Under the pieces are notes generated by a model that had not been told where the DNA came from, did no database searches, and saw nothing but the letters and a program-made list of their open reading frames with translations. Positions 1 to 8,041 of a stretch of DNA of 64,000 nucleotides are shown piece after piece. The position numbers and the translations under genes were made by a program. How positions within the stretch are numbered: the first letter of the stretch is position 1; each line of letters begins with the position of its first letter. Source of the DNA: Streptomyces sp. M92 (GTDB lineage: Bacteria; Actinomycetota; Actinomycetes; Streptomycetales; Streptomycetaceae). The DNA is taken from NCBI RefSeq assembly GCF_028473745.1, contig NZ_CP101137.1:6138001-6202000 (forward strand), read 5' to 3'.

Positions 1-366
1 CCGGTGGCTGCGGTGGAAGGCCTCGTCACCGAGCCAGGGCGGCAGCTCGCCGGCCCCCGCCAGCTCCTCCTGGTCCCGCACCGGTCCACCCGGGCGGCAC
101 GCGGCGAGCCCGGCCACGAGGGAGGCGGCGACACCGTCCTGGTGCCCCTGCTCCCGCCAGACCCGGCAGATCTCCAGGCCGTACCGGACGAGGGCCTCCT
201 CGTACCCCGTCCACATGCGCACGGCCGGGTGCCGGCGCCATCCGTAGCCCGGCACGGTCAGGCCGCGCAGCACCTGGAGCGCCTCGACCCGCTGCTTGCC
301 GAGCCGGCGGCGGTCCAGGGCGAGCGCCGACTCCCGGAAGCCGGGGTGGGGGAGGAAGGTCTGCAT
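1..366 (-). CDS. Pyrimidine-dimer DNA glycosylase-like protein (MSMEG_6728 family), 3' end outside window
   Basis: The ATG at 366 opens a frame of 122 codons that runs off the left edge without a stop. The N-terminus (MQTFLPHPGF, then LDRRRLGKQRVEALQVLR, then PGYGWRRHPAVRMW) is the hallmark of the MSMEG_6728 family, which is related to T4 endonuclease V-type pyrimidine-dimer glycosylases that nick UV-damaged DNA. The start lies 16 bases after the stop of the Rieske gene and has a GGAG ribosome site, so it is probably the last visible gene of the crtI operon. The repair function is inferred from family resemblance. The C-terminus is not visible. Confidence 0.82.
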   Translation of the reverse strand, partial: MQTFLPHPGFRESALALDRRRLGKQRVEALQVLRGLTVPGYGWRRHPAVRMWTGYEEALVRYGLEICRVWREQGHQDGVAASLVAGLAACRPGGPVRDQEELAGAGELPPWLGDEAFHRSHR

Positions 367-382
367 GCCGGTGCTGCTCCGT

Positions 383-1390
383 TCAGCCGGGGAACTGGCC
401 GCGCTCGCGCAGGTGCCTGCGGCGTTCGGCGTAGGCGAGGTCGTCGCGCCACAGGCGGCCGGCGGCGGCGCGCATCAGGGGGCGCAGGGCAGGTGCCAGG
501 CGGCGGGCCGCCGGGAATCCCGGCCGGTCCGAGGTGGCCAGCACCGCCTCGGTGACCGCGGTGCGCGGCCTGCCCCGCTCGTCCGGGCCCAGCGGCGTGG
601 CGTGGCTCTCCACGACGGACCCGGTGCCCTCGCCGTCGATGATGCGCATGACGACGGTGCGGGGCCCGGGCGCGGTGAACTCGGCGCGCACGGGCACGAC
701 GAGGCGGCCGGTGAGCCGGAAGGACACGTCCACGACGAAGCGGTCGTCGTCCTCGCCGGGCACTTCGACGACGGTGAGGTCCACGAAGGAGTACGGGTGG
801 AACCAGGCGCCGTGCCAGGGATCGAGCCGGTTGGCGACGACGTCCTCGGGGTCGCAGACGCCGATCCCGCGCCACACGGACGTCAGGGCCGTCGCCCGCG
901 CCGGCCTGGCGGGGACGGCGGGGGCGGAGGTGGGCGTCTCCTCGCCGGCGGTGTCCAGCCGTACCCACACCAGTACGCCGTCGTCGTGGACCGGCAGCGG
1001 CTCCCAGCCGGCGAACGGGGAACCGTCCAGGGCGAGTCCGTGCCAGTGGCACACGAGCGTGCCGCACCGCACCGGGCTGTCCGCCAGCGGGGCGCCGAGG
1101 TGGGGGCAGGCGCCGGGACCGCCCACCAGACGGCCGCCGGCGTCCCGCCAGACGACGACCTCGACGCCGGCGACCGTGCCGGACAGCGGGCGGTCCGCTC
1201 GTACGGCGGTGCTCGCGCCGAGGACGTACCAGTTGCCGCAGGGGCGGGCCAGGGCCCGTTCGAGGGCGTCGGCGACGATCGCGGGGCGGGCCTCGCGCCA
1301 GGTGGGGCGCTGGTGCTGCCAGGGGACGGCGCGGCGGCGCAGCCGCAGGGGGAAGCGGCCCTTGCGGGGGCTGGGCGGGTCCTGCCTCAT
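383..1390 (-). CDS. Rieske [2Fe-2S] protein (DUF5914-like) of the carotenoid operon
   Basis: The protein has 335 residues. A Rieske domain lies at about 52-145 with the cluster ligands CPH (Cys95, His97) and CHWH (Cys114, His117). The C-terminal half (about 170-300) looks like the substrate-binding part of Rieske oxygenases, but I cannot point to a certain mononuclear-iron triad. The ATG overlaps the crtB stop as ATGA, so the two genes are translationally coupled. A longer frame upstream only runs through crtB in another phase and was not used. A Rieske protein fixed behind phytoene synthase suggests oxidation of a carotenoid or an electron-transfer role; this is inference. It sits where other streptomycetes often carry crtV or a DUF5914 gene. 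Confidence 0.85.
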   Translation of the reverse strand: MRQDPPSPRKGRFPLRLRRRAVPWQHQRPTWREARPAIVADALERALARPCGNWYVLGASTAVRADRPLSGTVAGVEVVVWRDAGGRLVGGPGACPHLGAPLADSPVRCGTLVCHWHGLALDGSPFAGWEPLPVHDDGVLVWVRLDTAGEETPTSAPAVPARPARATALTSVWRGIGVCDPEDVVANRLDPWHGAWFHPYSFVDLTVVEVPGEDDDRFVVDVSFRLTGRLVVPVRAEFTAPGPRTVVMRIIDGEGTGSVVESHATPLGPDERGRPRTAVTEAVLATSDRPGFPAARRLAPALRPLMRAAAGRLWRDDLAYAERRRHLRERGQFPG

Positions 1391-2388
1391 CCGGCCTCCT
1401 TCGCGGAGCAGGCGTCGTGCCGGGCCGGCACCGGTGGCGTCCGGTGCGCGGCGGCCACGAGCCGGGCGGCGGCCACGCGGGCGAGCCCGTCGGCGGCGAC
1501 GGCCGCGCGCCGGCGGCGGGACACCACCGCGCGCCGGTGCAGTACCGCGTACCCGCTCCGGGCGACGGCGTCGAGGATGTCGCGGTAGAGCACGAACGCG
1601 GTGCGGATACAGGGCCGGGCCACCGGGTCCAGCATGGCCAGTCCGGGGGCGGCCTCGCGGTACACGCCGCGGGTGAGGTCCTCGGCGGCTCGCAGGGCGG
1701 CGATGACGCGGGCGTCGGGACGGCCGGTCCGTCTGCTCCACAGCAGCAGGTCCCGCTGGACGCCGTGCGCGGCCAGCAGGTCCGCCGGGAGGTAGATCCG
1801 TCCCCGGTCCAGGTCCTCGCCGACGTCGCGCAGGAAGTTGGTCAGCTGGAAGGCGACGCCCAGCGCGGCGGCGTGCGGGGCGGCGTGGGCCCGGGCGGTG
1901 ACGGTGCCGAGGACGGGCAGCATCTGGAGGCCGATGACGGCGGCCGAGCCGTGCATGTAGGCGCGCAGGTCCGCGTAGGTGGCGTAGTCGGTGACCGTGA
2001 GGTCGCTGCGCATCGAGGCCATGAAGTCGGTGAAGTGCGCCGGGTCGATGGCGTACCGGGCGGCCGTGTCGGCGAGGGCGAGCACCACGGGTTCGGTGGC
2101 GGACCCGGGGCCGCCGGTCAGTGCCCGCCGCAGCTCCTCCTCCAGCCGGGTGAGGGTGGCGGCACGCTCGGCGGTGGTCGCCCCGACGCCCATGTCGTCG
2201 ACGATGTCGTCCGCCCACCGGGCGAAGCCGTACAGGGCGTGCACGGCGGGCCGGCGGTCGACGGGCAGGAGACGGGTGGCCAGGAAGTAGGTGCGGCCGT
2301 GGCGGGCGTTGAGGCGCCGGCAGTGGCCGTAGGCGGCGCGCAGGGCCGGGTCGGTGATGCCGGCGGCGTCCAGTTCGCGGCGGGTCAT
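1387..2388 (-). CDS. crtB: Phytoene synthase
   Basis: CrtB condenses two geranylgeranyl diphosphates head to head to give phytoene, the first C40 step. The 333-residue protein has the first aspartate-rich motif DDIVDD at 60-65 and the second signature, TNFLRDVGEDLDRGRIYLP, at about 184-203, both diagnostic of squalene/phytoene synthases. The ATG at 2388 overlaps the crtI stop (ATGA), and the gene's own stop overlaps the Rieske start in the same way, so crtI-crtB-Rieske are coupled. Length and motifs are normal, with no sign of decay. Confidence 0.96.
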   Translation of the reverse strand: MTRRELDAAGITDPALRAAYGHCRRLNARHGRTYFLATRLLPVDRRPAVHALYGFARWADDIVDDMGVGATTAERAATLTRLEEELRRALTGGPGSATEPVVLALADTAARYAIDPAHFTDFMASMRSDLTVTDYATYADLRAYMHGSAAVIGLQMLPVLGTVTARAHAAPHAAALGVAFQLTNFLRDVGEDLDRGRIYLPADLLAAHGVQRDLLLWSRRTGRPDARVIAALRAAEDLTRGVYREAAPGLAMLDPVARPCIRTAFVLYRDILDAVARSGYAVLHRRAVVSRRRRAAVAADGLARVAAARLVAAAHRTPPVPARHDACSAKEAG

Positions 2389-3902
2389 CGGTGCCCGCCG
2401 CCGGCCGCCGTACGGCGTCCTGGTGCCCCGGTGACGCGGGCGGCGGCCAGCTTCCCGGAGAGGAGCACGGTGGGCACGCCGACCCCCGGGGTGGTGCCGC
2501 AGCCCGCGAGGACCGCGTTGTCCGTGCCGCGGACGAGGTTGCGGGGCCGGAAGGGTCCCGTCTGGGCGAAGGTGTGGGCGACGGAGAAGGGGGTGCCGGC
2601 GGCGTGCCCCCGGTCGGTCCAGTCGGCGGGTGTCACCAGGCACTCCTCCTCGATCGCGGCGGCGAGGCCGGCCAGTCCCCGGCCCTCGAGGGTGGTGAGC
2701 AGCCGGTCGCGGTAGCGGGGGGCGAGGTCGGTCCAGGCGCGGGCGTCCGGGCCGATGTCGGTGTTGGGGCAGGGGGCGAGGACGTAGTGGAGGTGCCGGC
2801 CCTCGGGGGCGAGGTCCGGGTCGCTCGCGGTGGGCCGGGTGATCAGCAGGGAAGGGTCGGTCATCAGGGTGCCGGTCCTGGTGAGTTCGTCGAAGGTGCG
2901 GCGCCAGGCGGCGCCGAAGGAGAGCGTGTGGTGGGCGAGGTGCGGCCAGGTGCGGCTGGTGCCCGCGTGCAGGACGACCGCGGAGGGGGCGTGCCGCAGC
3001 GCGACCGGACGGCGCGGGCGGCGGCCGAGCAGCCGGTGGACGACGGGCAGGTCGGGGGTGAGGACGACGGCGTCGCACGGGATGCGTTCGCCGGCGGTGA
3101 CGACCGCGGTGATCCGGGAGCCGGACCGTTCCAGCCGGGTGACGTCCTGTCCGAGGCGCAGGTCGGCCCCCGCCCGCACCGCCGCGGCGGCCATGGCGCG
3201 GGGCAGGGCGTGCATGCCGCCGCGCGGGAAGTAGACGCCGGCCACGGTGTCCATGTAGGCGATCACGGCGTAGGCGGCCAGGGCGCGGGCCGGGGCGACA
3301 CCGGCGTACAGGGCCTGGAAGGAGAAGACCCGCTTCAGCCGTTCGTCCGTCAGGAACCGTCCGATGCGCGCGTCCAGCCGTCCGAAGCCGCCTAGGGCGG
3401 CGAGCCGGGCCAGGTCCGGGGTGAGCAGGCCGAGCGGCGAGTCGAAGTTGGCGTCGATGAACCGGCGCATCTGTACGGCGTGCAACCGCGTCAGCCAGGT
3501 GCGCAGCCTGCGGTAGCCGGCGGCCTCCCGGGCCCCGGCGAAGCGTTCGACCTCGGCCTCCATGGCGGCGGCGTCGGTGTGCACGTCCAGGGTGTCGCCG
3601 TCGGCGAAGCCCGCCCGGTAGGCGGGGTGCAGGGGCAGCAGTTCGACGTGGTCGGCCAGCCGGTCGCCGACGGCCGCGAACGCCTCGTCGGCCAGATGGG
3701 GCATGGTGAGCACGGTGGGGCCGGTGTCGAGGCGGTAGCCGCCGAGTTCGCGCCGTCCCGCGCGGCCGCCGGGCAGCGGGTCGCGTTCGACGACGGTCAC
3801 CCGCCGTCCGGAGCCGAGCAGGTGCAGGGCGGCGGAGAGGCCGGCCAGCCCCGCGCCGACGACCACGACGTGGTCGGTGCGTCCGGTCACCGTCCGCGTC
3901 AT
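2385..3902 (-). CDS. crtI: Phytoene desaturase (CrtI type)
   Basis: CrtI desaturates phytoene to lycopene using FAD. The protein has 505 residues. The Rossmann FAD motif GAGLAG lies at 16-21, followed by an acidic ERDPLPGGRAG segment, and the conserved C-terminal FAD/substrate signature GCGTTPGVGVPTVLLSG is near 465-485. The ATG at 3902 overlaps the stop of a 24-codon upstream frame (ATGA). It is the first large gene of the left arm and is transcribed away from crtY. In many streptomycetes crtE precedes it; here it does not. Confidence 0.95.
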   Translation of the reverse strand: MTRTVTGRTDHVVVVGAGLAGLSAALHLLGSGRRVTVVERDPLPGGRAGRRELGGYRLDTGPTVLTMPHLADEAFAAVGDRLADHVELLPLHPAYRAGFADGDTLDVHTDAAAMEAEVERFAGAREAAGYRRLRTWLTRLHAVQMRRFIDANFDSPLGLLTPDLARLAALGGFGRLDARIGRFLTDERLKRVFSFQALYAGVAPARALAAYAVIAYMDTVAGVYFPRGGMHALPRAMAAAAVRAGADLRLGQDVTRLERSGSRITAVVTAGERIPCDAVVLTPDLPVVHRLLGRRPRRPVALRHAPSAVVLHAGTSRTWPHLAHHTLSFGAAWRRTFDELTRTGTLMTDPSLLITRPTASDPDLAPEGRHLHYVLAPCPNTDIGPDARAWTDLAPRYRDRLLTTLEGRGLAGLAAAIEEECLVTPADWTDRGHAAGTPFSVAHTFAQTGPFRPRNLVRGTDNAVLAGCGTTPGVGVPTVLLSGKLAAARVTGAPGRRTAAGGGHR

Positions 3903-3973
3903 CGCGGGCCCCCGTCCGCGCGCGGCCGGTCACGCGGCTGGTCCGTGCCGCCGTCGAAGGTGGTGGGGCGCAT
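3899..3973 (-). CDS. Putative 24-residue leader ORF translationally coupled to crtI
   Basis: ATG at 3973, preceded by a GAGGAC-like ribosome site, opens a 24-codon frame (begins MRPTTFDGGTD, rich in Asp, Arg and Gly) that stops with TGA overlapping the crtI ATG. The exact overlap mirrors the other junctions of this operon. It could be a leader peptide that controls crtI translation, the remnant of a lost upstream gene (crtE often ends here), or chance. No family is recognised. Confidence 0.35.
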   Translation of the reverse strand: MRPTTFDGGTDQPRDRPRADGGPR

Positions 3974-4305
3974 CCGGGTCCTCTCGTCGTCGGCTGCGGC
4001 ACGGGCCGTGCCGGGTGCGTGGTGCCGTGGGGGTTTCCGCCGGACGGTGCGCGGCGGATGCACCGTGTGTCCCGGCGACGGCCCCGGGGAAGTGACTCGG
4101 CGTCATCCCTTCCCCCGCCGCTCGTGGCGCGACGCCGTCCGGGCCTCATCACGCCCGGCAGTCACCCGTGCGGCGGGTGTCCGGCGTCCGGTGGGTACCC
4201 GCGCCGAGGCGATTCAGCGCGCCGCGCATCCGCGGGCGGCAGGAGGACGGAATACTCCGGCGGGCCGGGTGGGAGGCGCGCCGGGCGGACGGGAAGGAGG
4301 CGGAC
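3974..4305. promoter_or_regulatory. Divergent intergenic region between crtI and crtY arms
   Basis: These roughly 330 bases separate the two divergent carotenoid operons and must carry both promoters. I find no convincing gene. The long frames crossing it have poor codon bias and only extend crtI or crtY artificially. In other streptomycetes the crt promoters respond to a light-dependent ECF sigma factor (LitS). I cannot locate a certain -35/-10 pair here, and no lit genes are in the window. Confidence 0.4.
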
Positions 4306-5541
4306 GTGGAGGACGCGGACATCGTCGTCGTCGGCGCCGGCGCCGCGGGTCTCTGTCTGGCGCACCGGCTCCTGACGGACGCGCCGCGCGGCGCGGCCCC
4401 TTCCGTGCTGCTGATCGATCCGCCGCCCGGACCGCTGCGCCCGCCGCCCCGCACCTGGTGCTTCTGGGAGACGGGTCCCGGACGCTACGACGCGGCGGCG
4501 ACGGCGTCCTGGGAGTGGCTGCGGGTGCGCGGCCGGGACGGGGCGGTCGTCCGGCGGCACATCGCGCCGGCGCGCTACAAGATGGTCCGCTCGGACGACT
4601 TCGAGGCGCTGGTGGACCGGGACCTGAAGGACCGGCCGGGGCTACGGCGGCTCGAGGCCACGGTCGGCACGGTGACCACGTCGGCCGACGGGACGGCCCG
4701 CGTCCCGGCCACGGACGCCACCGGCGCACGCGACGAAGTGCGCGCCCGCTGGGTCTTCGACTCCCGCCCGCCCGAGCGGCTGCCGCCCGCCCGCTCCCTG
4801 CTCCTCCAGCACTTCCGCGGCTGGTTCGTCCGCGCCCGACGGCCGGTCTTCGACCCGGCGGTGGTCGACCTCATGGACTTCCGTACCCAGCAGCCGGAGC
4901 ACGGGCTGTCCTTCGGGTACGTCCTGCCGACGGGGCGGCACACCGCGCTGGTCGAGTACACCGAGTTCGGGCCGGCGCCGCTGGCGTCCGACGCGTACGA
5001 CCGGGCCCTGGAGGAGTACACGCGCCGGGTCCTGCACACCGGTGACGTCCAGGTGCTGTCGACGGAACAGGGGGTGATCCCGATGACCGACGCGGTGTTC
5101 GAGCGGCGGGTGGCGGGCTCCGGTTCGGTCTTCCGGATCGGGGGCGCGGGCGGGGCGACCCGCGCGTCCACCGGCTACACGTTCGCCGCCGTGCAACGGC
5201 AGTCCGAAGCCGTCGCCCGGGCCGTGCGCGCGGGCCGCCGCCCGGTGCCGCCGTCCCCGCACCCGGCACGGGCCAGGCTGATGGACGCGGTGCTGCTGCG
5301 GGCACTGGACACCGGCCGGGTGGACGGCCCCGACCTGTTCTTCCGGCTGTTCGACCGCGTACCCGCCGGGCGGCTGCTGCGCTTCCTCGACGGACGGTCC
5401 CGGCTGTACGAGGACCTCTCGGTCGGGGTGCGCACTCCCGTGCTGCCGATGCTGCGGACGGCGGCCGAACTGCCGTGGCTGCCGCGCCGGCCGCTGCCCG
5501 ACCGCCGAGAAAGTCCCCCCACAGACACGTCCCGGGAGTGA
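4306..5541 (+). CDS. crtY: Lycopene beta-cyclase
   Basis: CrtY closes both ends of lycopene into beta-rings, giving beta-carotene. I chose GTG 4306 because AAGGAGG sits just upstream and the dinucleotide-binding fold begins at once (DADIVVVGAGAAG, residues 3-15). This gives 411 residues, normal for the family; the longer frame from 4168 adds a low-complexity tail. Other family marks are FRGWFVRARRPVFDP, the MDFR segment and GGATRASTGYTF near 285. First gene of crtY-crtT-crtU; crtT follows after three bases. Confidence 0.95.
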   Translation: MEDADIVVVGAGAAGLCLAHRLLTDAPRGAAPSVLLIDPPPGPLRPPPRTWCFWETGPGRYDAAATASWEWLRVRGRDGAVVRRHIAPARYKMVRSDDFEALVDRDLKDRPGLRRLEATVGTVTTSADGTARVPATDATGARDEVRARWVFDSRPPERLPPARSLLLQHFRGWFVRARRPVFDPAVVDLMDFRTQQPEHGLSFGYVLPTGRHTALVEYTEFGPAPLASDAYDRALEEYTRRVLHTGDVQVLSTEQGVIPMTDAVFERRVAGSGSVFRIGGAGGATRASTGYTFAAVQRQSEAVARAVRAGRRPVPPSPHPARARLMDAVLLRALDTGRVDGPDLFFRLFDRVPAGRLLRFLDGRSRLYEDLSVGVRTPVLPMLRTAAELPWLPRRPLPDRRESPPTDTSRE

Positions 5542-5544
5542 CCG

Positions 5545-6276
5545 ATGCCCTTGCTGCGCGACGCCGCGCTCACCGACGCCTTCGACCACGGCGCCGGCCG
5601 CTACGACCGTCTGGTCGCGCTCAACCCGGGCTACCACGCCCAGTTGCGCCGCTCCGCCCGCCGGCTCGGCATCCCCGACGGCGGCGCCGGCCGGCGGGTG
5701 CTGGACCTCGGCTGCGGCACGGGCGCGTCCACGGCGGCGCTGGCCGCGTCCTTCCCCGCCGCCGAGATCGTCGGGGTGGACGCCTCGGCGGGCATGCTGG
5801 AACGCACCCGGGCCAAGCGGTGGCCGGCGCGGGTGCGGTTCGTGCACGCCCCGGCGCAGGAACTGCACCGGGCCGGGGTGCACGGCCCGTTCCACGCGGT
5901 CCTCGCCGCCTACCTCTTCCGCAACCTGACCGATCCGGACGCCGTCCTGCGTTCGGTGCGTGAGCTGCTGGCGCCCGGGGGGAGGCTGGCGGTGCACGAG
6001 TACGCGCTCGGCGGACGGCGCGCGGACCGGCTGGTGTGGGACGCGGTGTGCCGGGGCGTCATCCTGCCGCTCGGCACGGTCACGGGCGACCGGGCCCTGT
6101 ACCGGCACCTGTGGCGCAGCGTCACCGAGTTCGACACGGCGCCGGCCTTCGGCGCGCGGCTGGGCCGGGCCGGTTTCGCGGACGTACGAGTGCTGCCGCT
6201 GCCAGGCTGGCAGACGGGCATCGCCCACACGTTCGTCGGCCGCCGGGCCGACGCAGAGACGGACGGTGCGCGGTGA
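5545..6276 (+). CDS. crtT: SAM-dependent methyltransferase of the carotenoid cluster
   Basis: The 243-residue class I methyltransferase has the SAM-binding motif LDLGCGTGAS at about 51-60, then the acidic post-I residue in VGVDAS and LAPGGRLAVHEY (motif III region), an overall UbiE/COQ5-like order. Its position between crtY and crtU matches crtT of the streptomycete isorenieratene clusters. Its chemical role there is not settled from sequence. The stop overlaps the crtU GTG as GTGA, so the two genes are coupled. Confidence 0.88.
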   Translation: MPLLRDAALTDAFDHGAGRYDRLVALNPGYHAQLRRSARRLGIPDGGAGRRVLDLGCGTGASTAALAASFPAAEIVGVDASAGMLERTRAKRWPARVRFVHAPAQELHRAGVHGPFHAVLAAYLFRNLTDPDAVLRSVRELLAPGGRLAVHEYALGGRRADRLVWDAVCRGVILPLGTVTGDRALYRHLWRSVTEFDTAPAFGARLGRAGFADVRVLPLPGWQTGIAHTFVGRRADAETDGAR

Positions 6277-7832
6277 GGCGACGCGACGGGATGCGCCCGC
6301 CGGGCCGGGACCGGCGGGCACGGGCGATCCCGCCCCGGGCGGGGCGGGACCGGGTGGCCGGTGACGCGCCGTCCGTGGCGGTGGTCGGCGGGGGCATCGC
6401 GGGGCTGGCGGCGGCCACCGTCCTGGCCGAGCGCGGGGTGCGGGTGGTGCTCCACGAACGCGAACCGGTGCTCGGCGGACGGGTGTCCGGCCGGCCGGTC
6501 ACGCTGCCCGACGGCACGCCCGCCACGATGAGCCGCGGCTTCCACGCGTTCTTCCGCCAGTACTACAACCTGCGGGGGCTGCTGCGCCGCTGCGATCCGG
6601 CGCTGGACATGCTGACGGGCCTGCCGGACTACCCGCTGCAGCACAGCAGCGGGCTGCGCGACGGGTTCCGCCGGGTGCCGCGCACTCCCCCGCTGAGCGC
6701 GCTCGGCTTCGTCGCCCTGAGCCCCAGCTTCGGCCTGCGCGACCTGCTGGCCCTGCGGCCGGCCGCGGCCCTGCCCCTCCTGGACGTCAGCACCCGCGGT
6801 GTCCACGAGCGCCTGGACGACGTCAGCGCCCACGACTTCCTCGACAGTGTGCGCTTTCCCGCCGCCGCCCGGCACCTGGCCTTCGAGGTGTTCTCCCGCA
6901 GCTTCTTCGCCGACCCGCGGGAGCTGTCGGCCGCGGAGATGGCGCTGATGTTCCACATCTACTTCCTCGGCTCCAGCGAGGGACTGCTGTTCGACGTCCC
7001 GCGCGAGCCGTTCCCGCAGGCTCTGTGGGACCCCCTCGCGGGACACCTCGCCCGGCTCGGGGCCGAGGTGCGCACGAGCACGCCCGTGCGGTCGGTCCGG
7101 CCCGCTCCGTCCGGCGGTCACCTGGTGGCCGGCGACGCCGGTGCCCGGCCGTACGACGCCGTGGTGCTGGCCCTGGACACCGGTGGGCTGCGGGGGCTGG
7201 TGGAGCGCTCGCCGGAGCTGGCCGACGCCGCCTGGCGGGAGAGGGTGGCGCGGCTGCGCAACGCGCCGCCGTTCCTGGTCTCCCGGCTGTGGCTGGACCG
7301 TCCGGTCGCGTCCGGCCGGCCCGGGTTCCTCGGCACCAGCGGGTACGGCTCGCTGGACAACGTCAGCGTGCTCTCCCGGTGGGAGGGCGAGGCGGCCCGC
7401 TGGGCGGCGCGCACCGGAGGTTCCGTCGTCGAACTCCACGCCTACGCCGTGCCGGCGGCGGCCGTCCGGGAGGTCGAGGAGAAACGGGTCGTCGAGCAGT
7501 TGCACCGGGTTTATCCGGAGACCCGTCAGGCGCGAGTCGTGGCCGCCCGGCACGAGTGGCGGCAGGACTGCCCGCTGTTCACCGTCGGCGGCTACCGCGA
7601 CCGTCCGACGGTGCGCACGCCCGACCCGTCCGTCGTGGTCGCCGGGGACCTGGTCCGCACCGGCCTGCCCGTCGCGCTGATGGAACGGGCCGCCACCTCC
7701 GGCTTCCTCGCGGCCAACGCCCTGCTGGAACGGTGGGGGGTGCGCGGCGAGACGCTGTGGACGGTGCCCGACCGGGGGCGGTCCGCGCCGCTGCGCGCCC
7801 TGGCACGGCGGTTCGGAGGCCCGCCGCGCTGA
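6273..7832 (+). CDS. crtU: Beta-carotene desaturase/methyltransferase (isorenieratene synthase)
   Basis: CrtU desaturates beta-rings and shifts a methyl group, giving the aromatic rings of isorenieratene. With the GTG at 6273, which overlaps the crtT stop, the protein has 519 residues, the usual size; ATG 6291 is a possible in-frame alternative. The FAD motif VVGGGIAGLAAATVLAERG lies near 31-49, with EREPVLGGRVSG after it, and the C-terminal FAD signature VAGDLVRTGLPVALMERA is near 455-475. It ends the right arm; a 13-bp hairpin follows about 45 bases downstream. Confidence 0.92.
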   Translation: MRRRDGMRPPGRDRRARAIPPRAGRDRVAGDAPSVAVVGGGIAGLAAATVLAERGVRVVLHEREPVLGGRVSGRPVTLPDGTPATMSRGFHAFFRQYYNLRGLLRRCDPALDMLTGLPDYPLQHSSGLRDGFRRVPRTPPLSALGFVALSPSFGLRDLLALRPAAALPLLDVSTRGVHERLDDVSAHDFLDSVRFPAAARHLAFEVFSRSFFADPRELSAAEMALMFHIYFLGSSEGLLFDVPREPFPQALWDPLAGHLARLGAEVRTSTPVRSVRPAPSGGHLVAGDAGARPYDAVVLALDTGGLRGLVERSPELADAAWRERVARLRNAPPFLVSRLWLDRPVASGRPGFLGTSGYGSLDNVSVLSRWEGEAARWAARTGGSVVELHAYAVPAAAVREVEEKRVVEQLHRVYPETRQARVVAARHEWRQDCPLFTVGGYRDRPTVRTPDPSVVVAGDLVRTGLPVALMERAATSGFLAANALLERWGVRGETLWTVPDRGRSAPLRALARRFGGPPR

Positions 7833-7875
7833 CGCCCGCGGTGCGCGTCGCCGCACGGCGACATCGCGCGGCTCC

Positions 7876-7909
7876 GCCACGTGGGCGTCACCGGTCACGC
7901 CCACGTGGC
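7876..7909. terminator. Bidirectional hairpin between crtU and the SDR gene
   Basis: Perfect 13-base inverted repeat GCCACGTGGGCGT at 7876-7888 and its complement at 7897-7909, with an 8-base loop holding ACCGGT. It lies between two convergent genes (crtU ends 7832, SDR ends 8042), as expected for a shared terminator. No clear T-run follows, as is common in Streptomyces. Confidence 0.7.
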
Positions 7910-8041
7910 AGGTGCACGAGCGGCTGGACGGCAAGCACCGGTGCCGCACCACCGCCGGGCCGTCGGGACACCCGCCCGCCCGGGCAGACCGTCACCGGCC
8001 TGCCCGCCTCTCGGCGGTGGCGTCCGCCGCGCCCCGTGACA

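Noticed and set aside
383..2218. 611-codon minus frame covering the Rieske gene and beyond
   Set aside because: The first 276 codons are a shadow of crtB in another phase, Arg/Pro-rich without family character. The real start is the ATG at 1390.
1387..4152. 921-codon minus frame through crtB and crtI
   Set aside because: Only its last 333 codons (crtB) have protein-family motifs. The upstream part is antiphase to crtI.
4168..4305. 46-residue N-terminal extension of crtY
   Set aside because: Low-complexity and lacking a ribosome site; the GTG at 4306 has AAGGAGG and starts the FAD fold directly.
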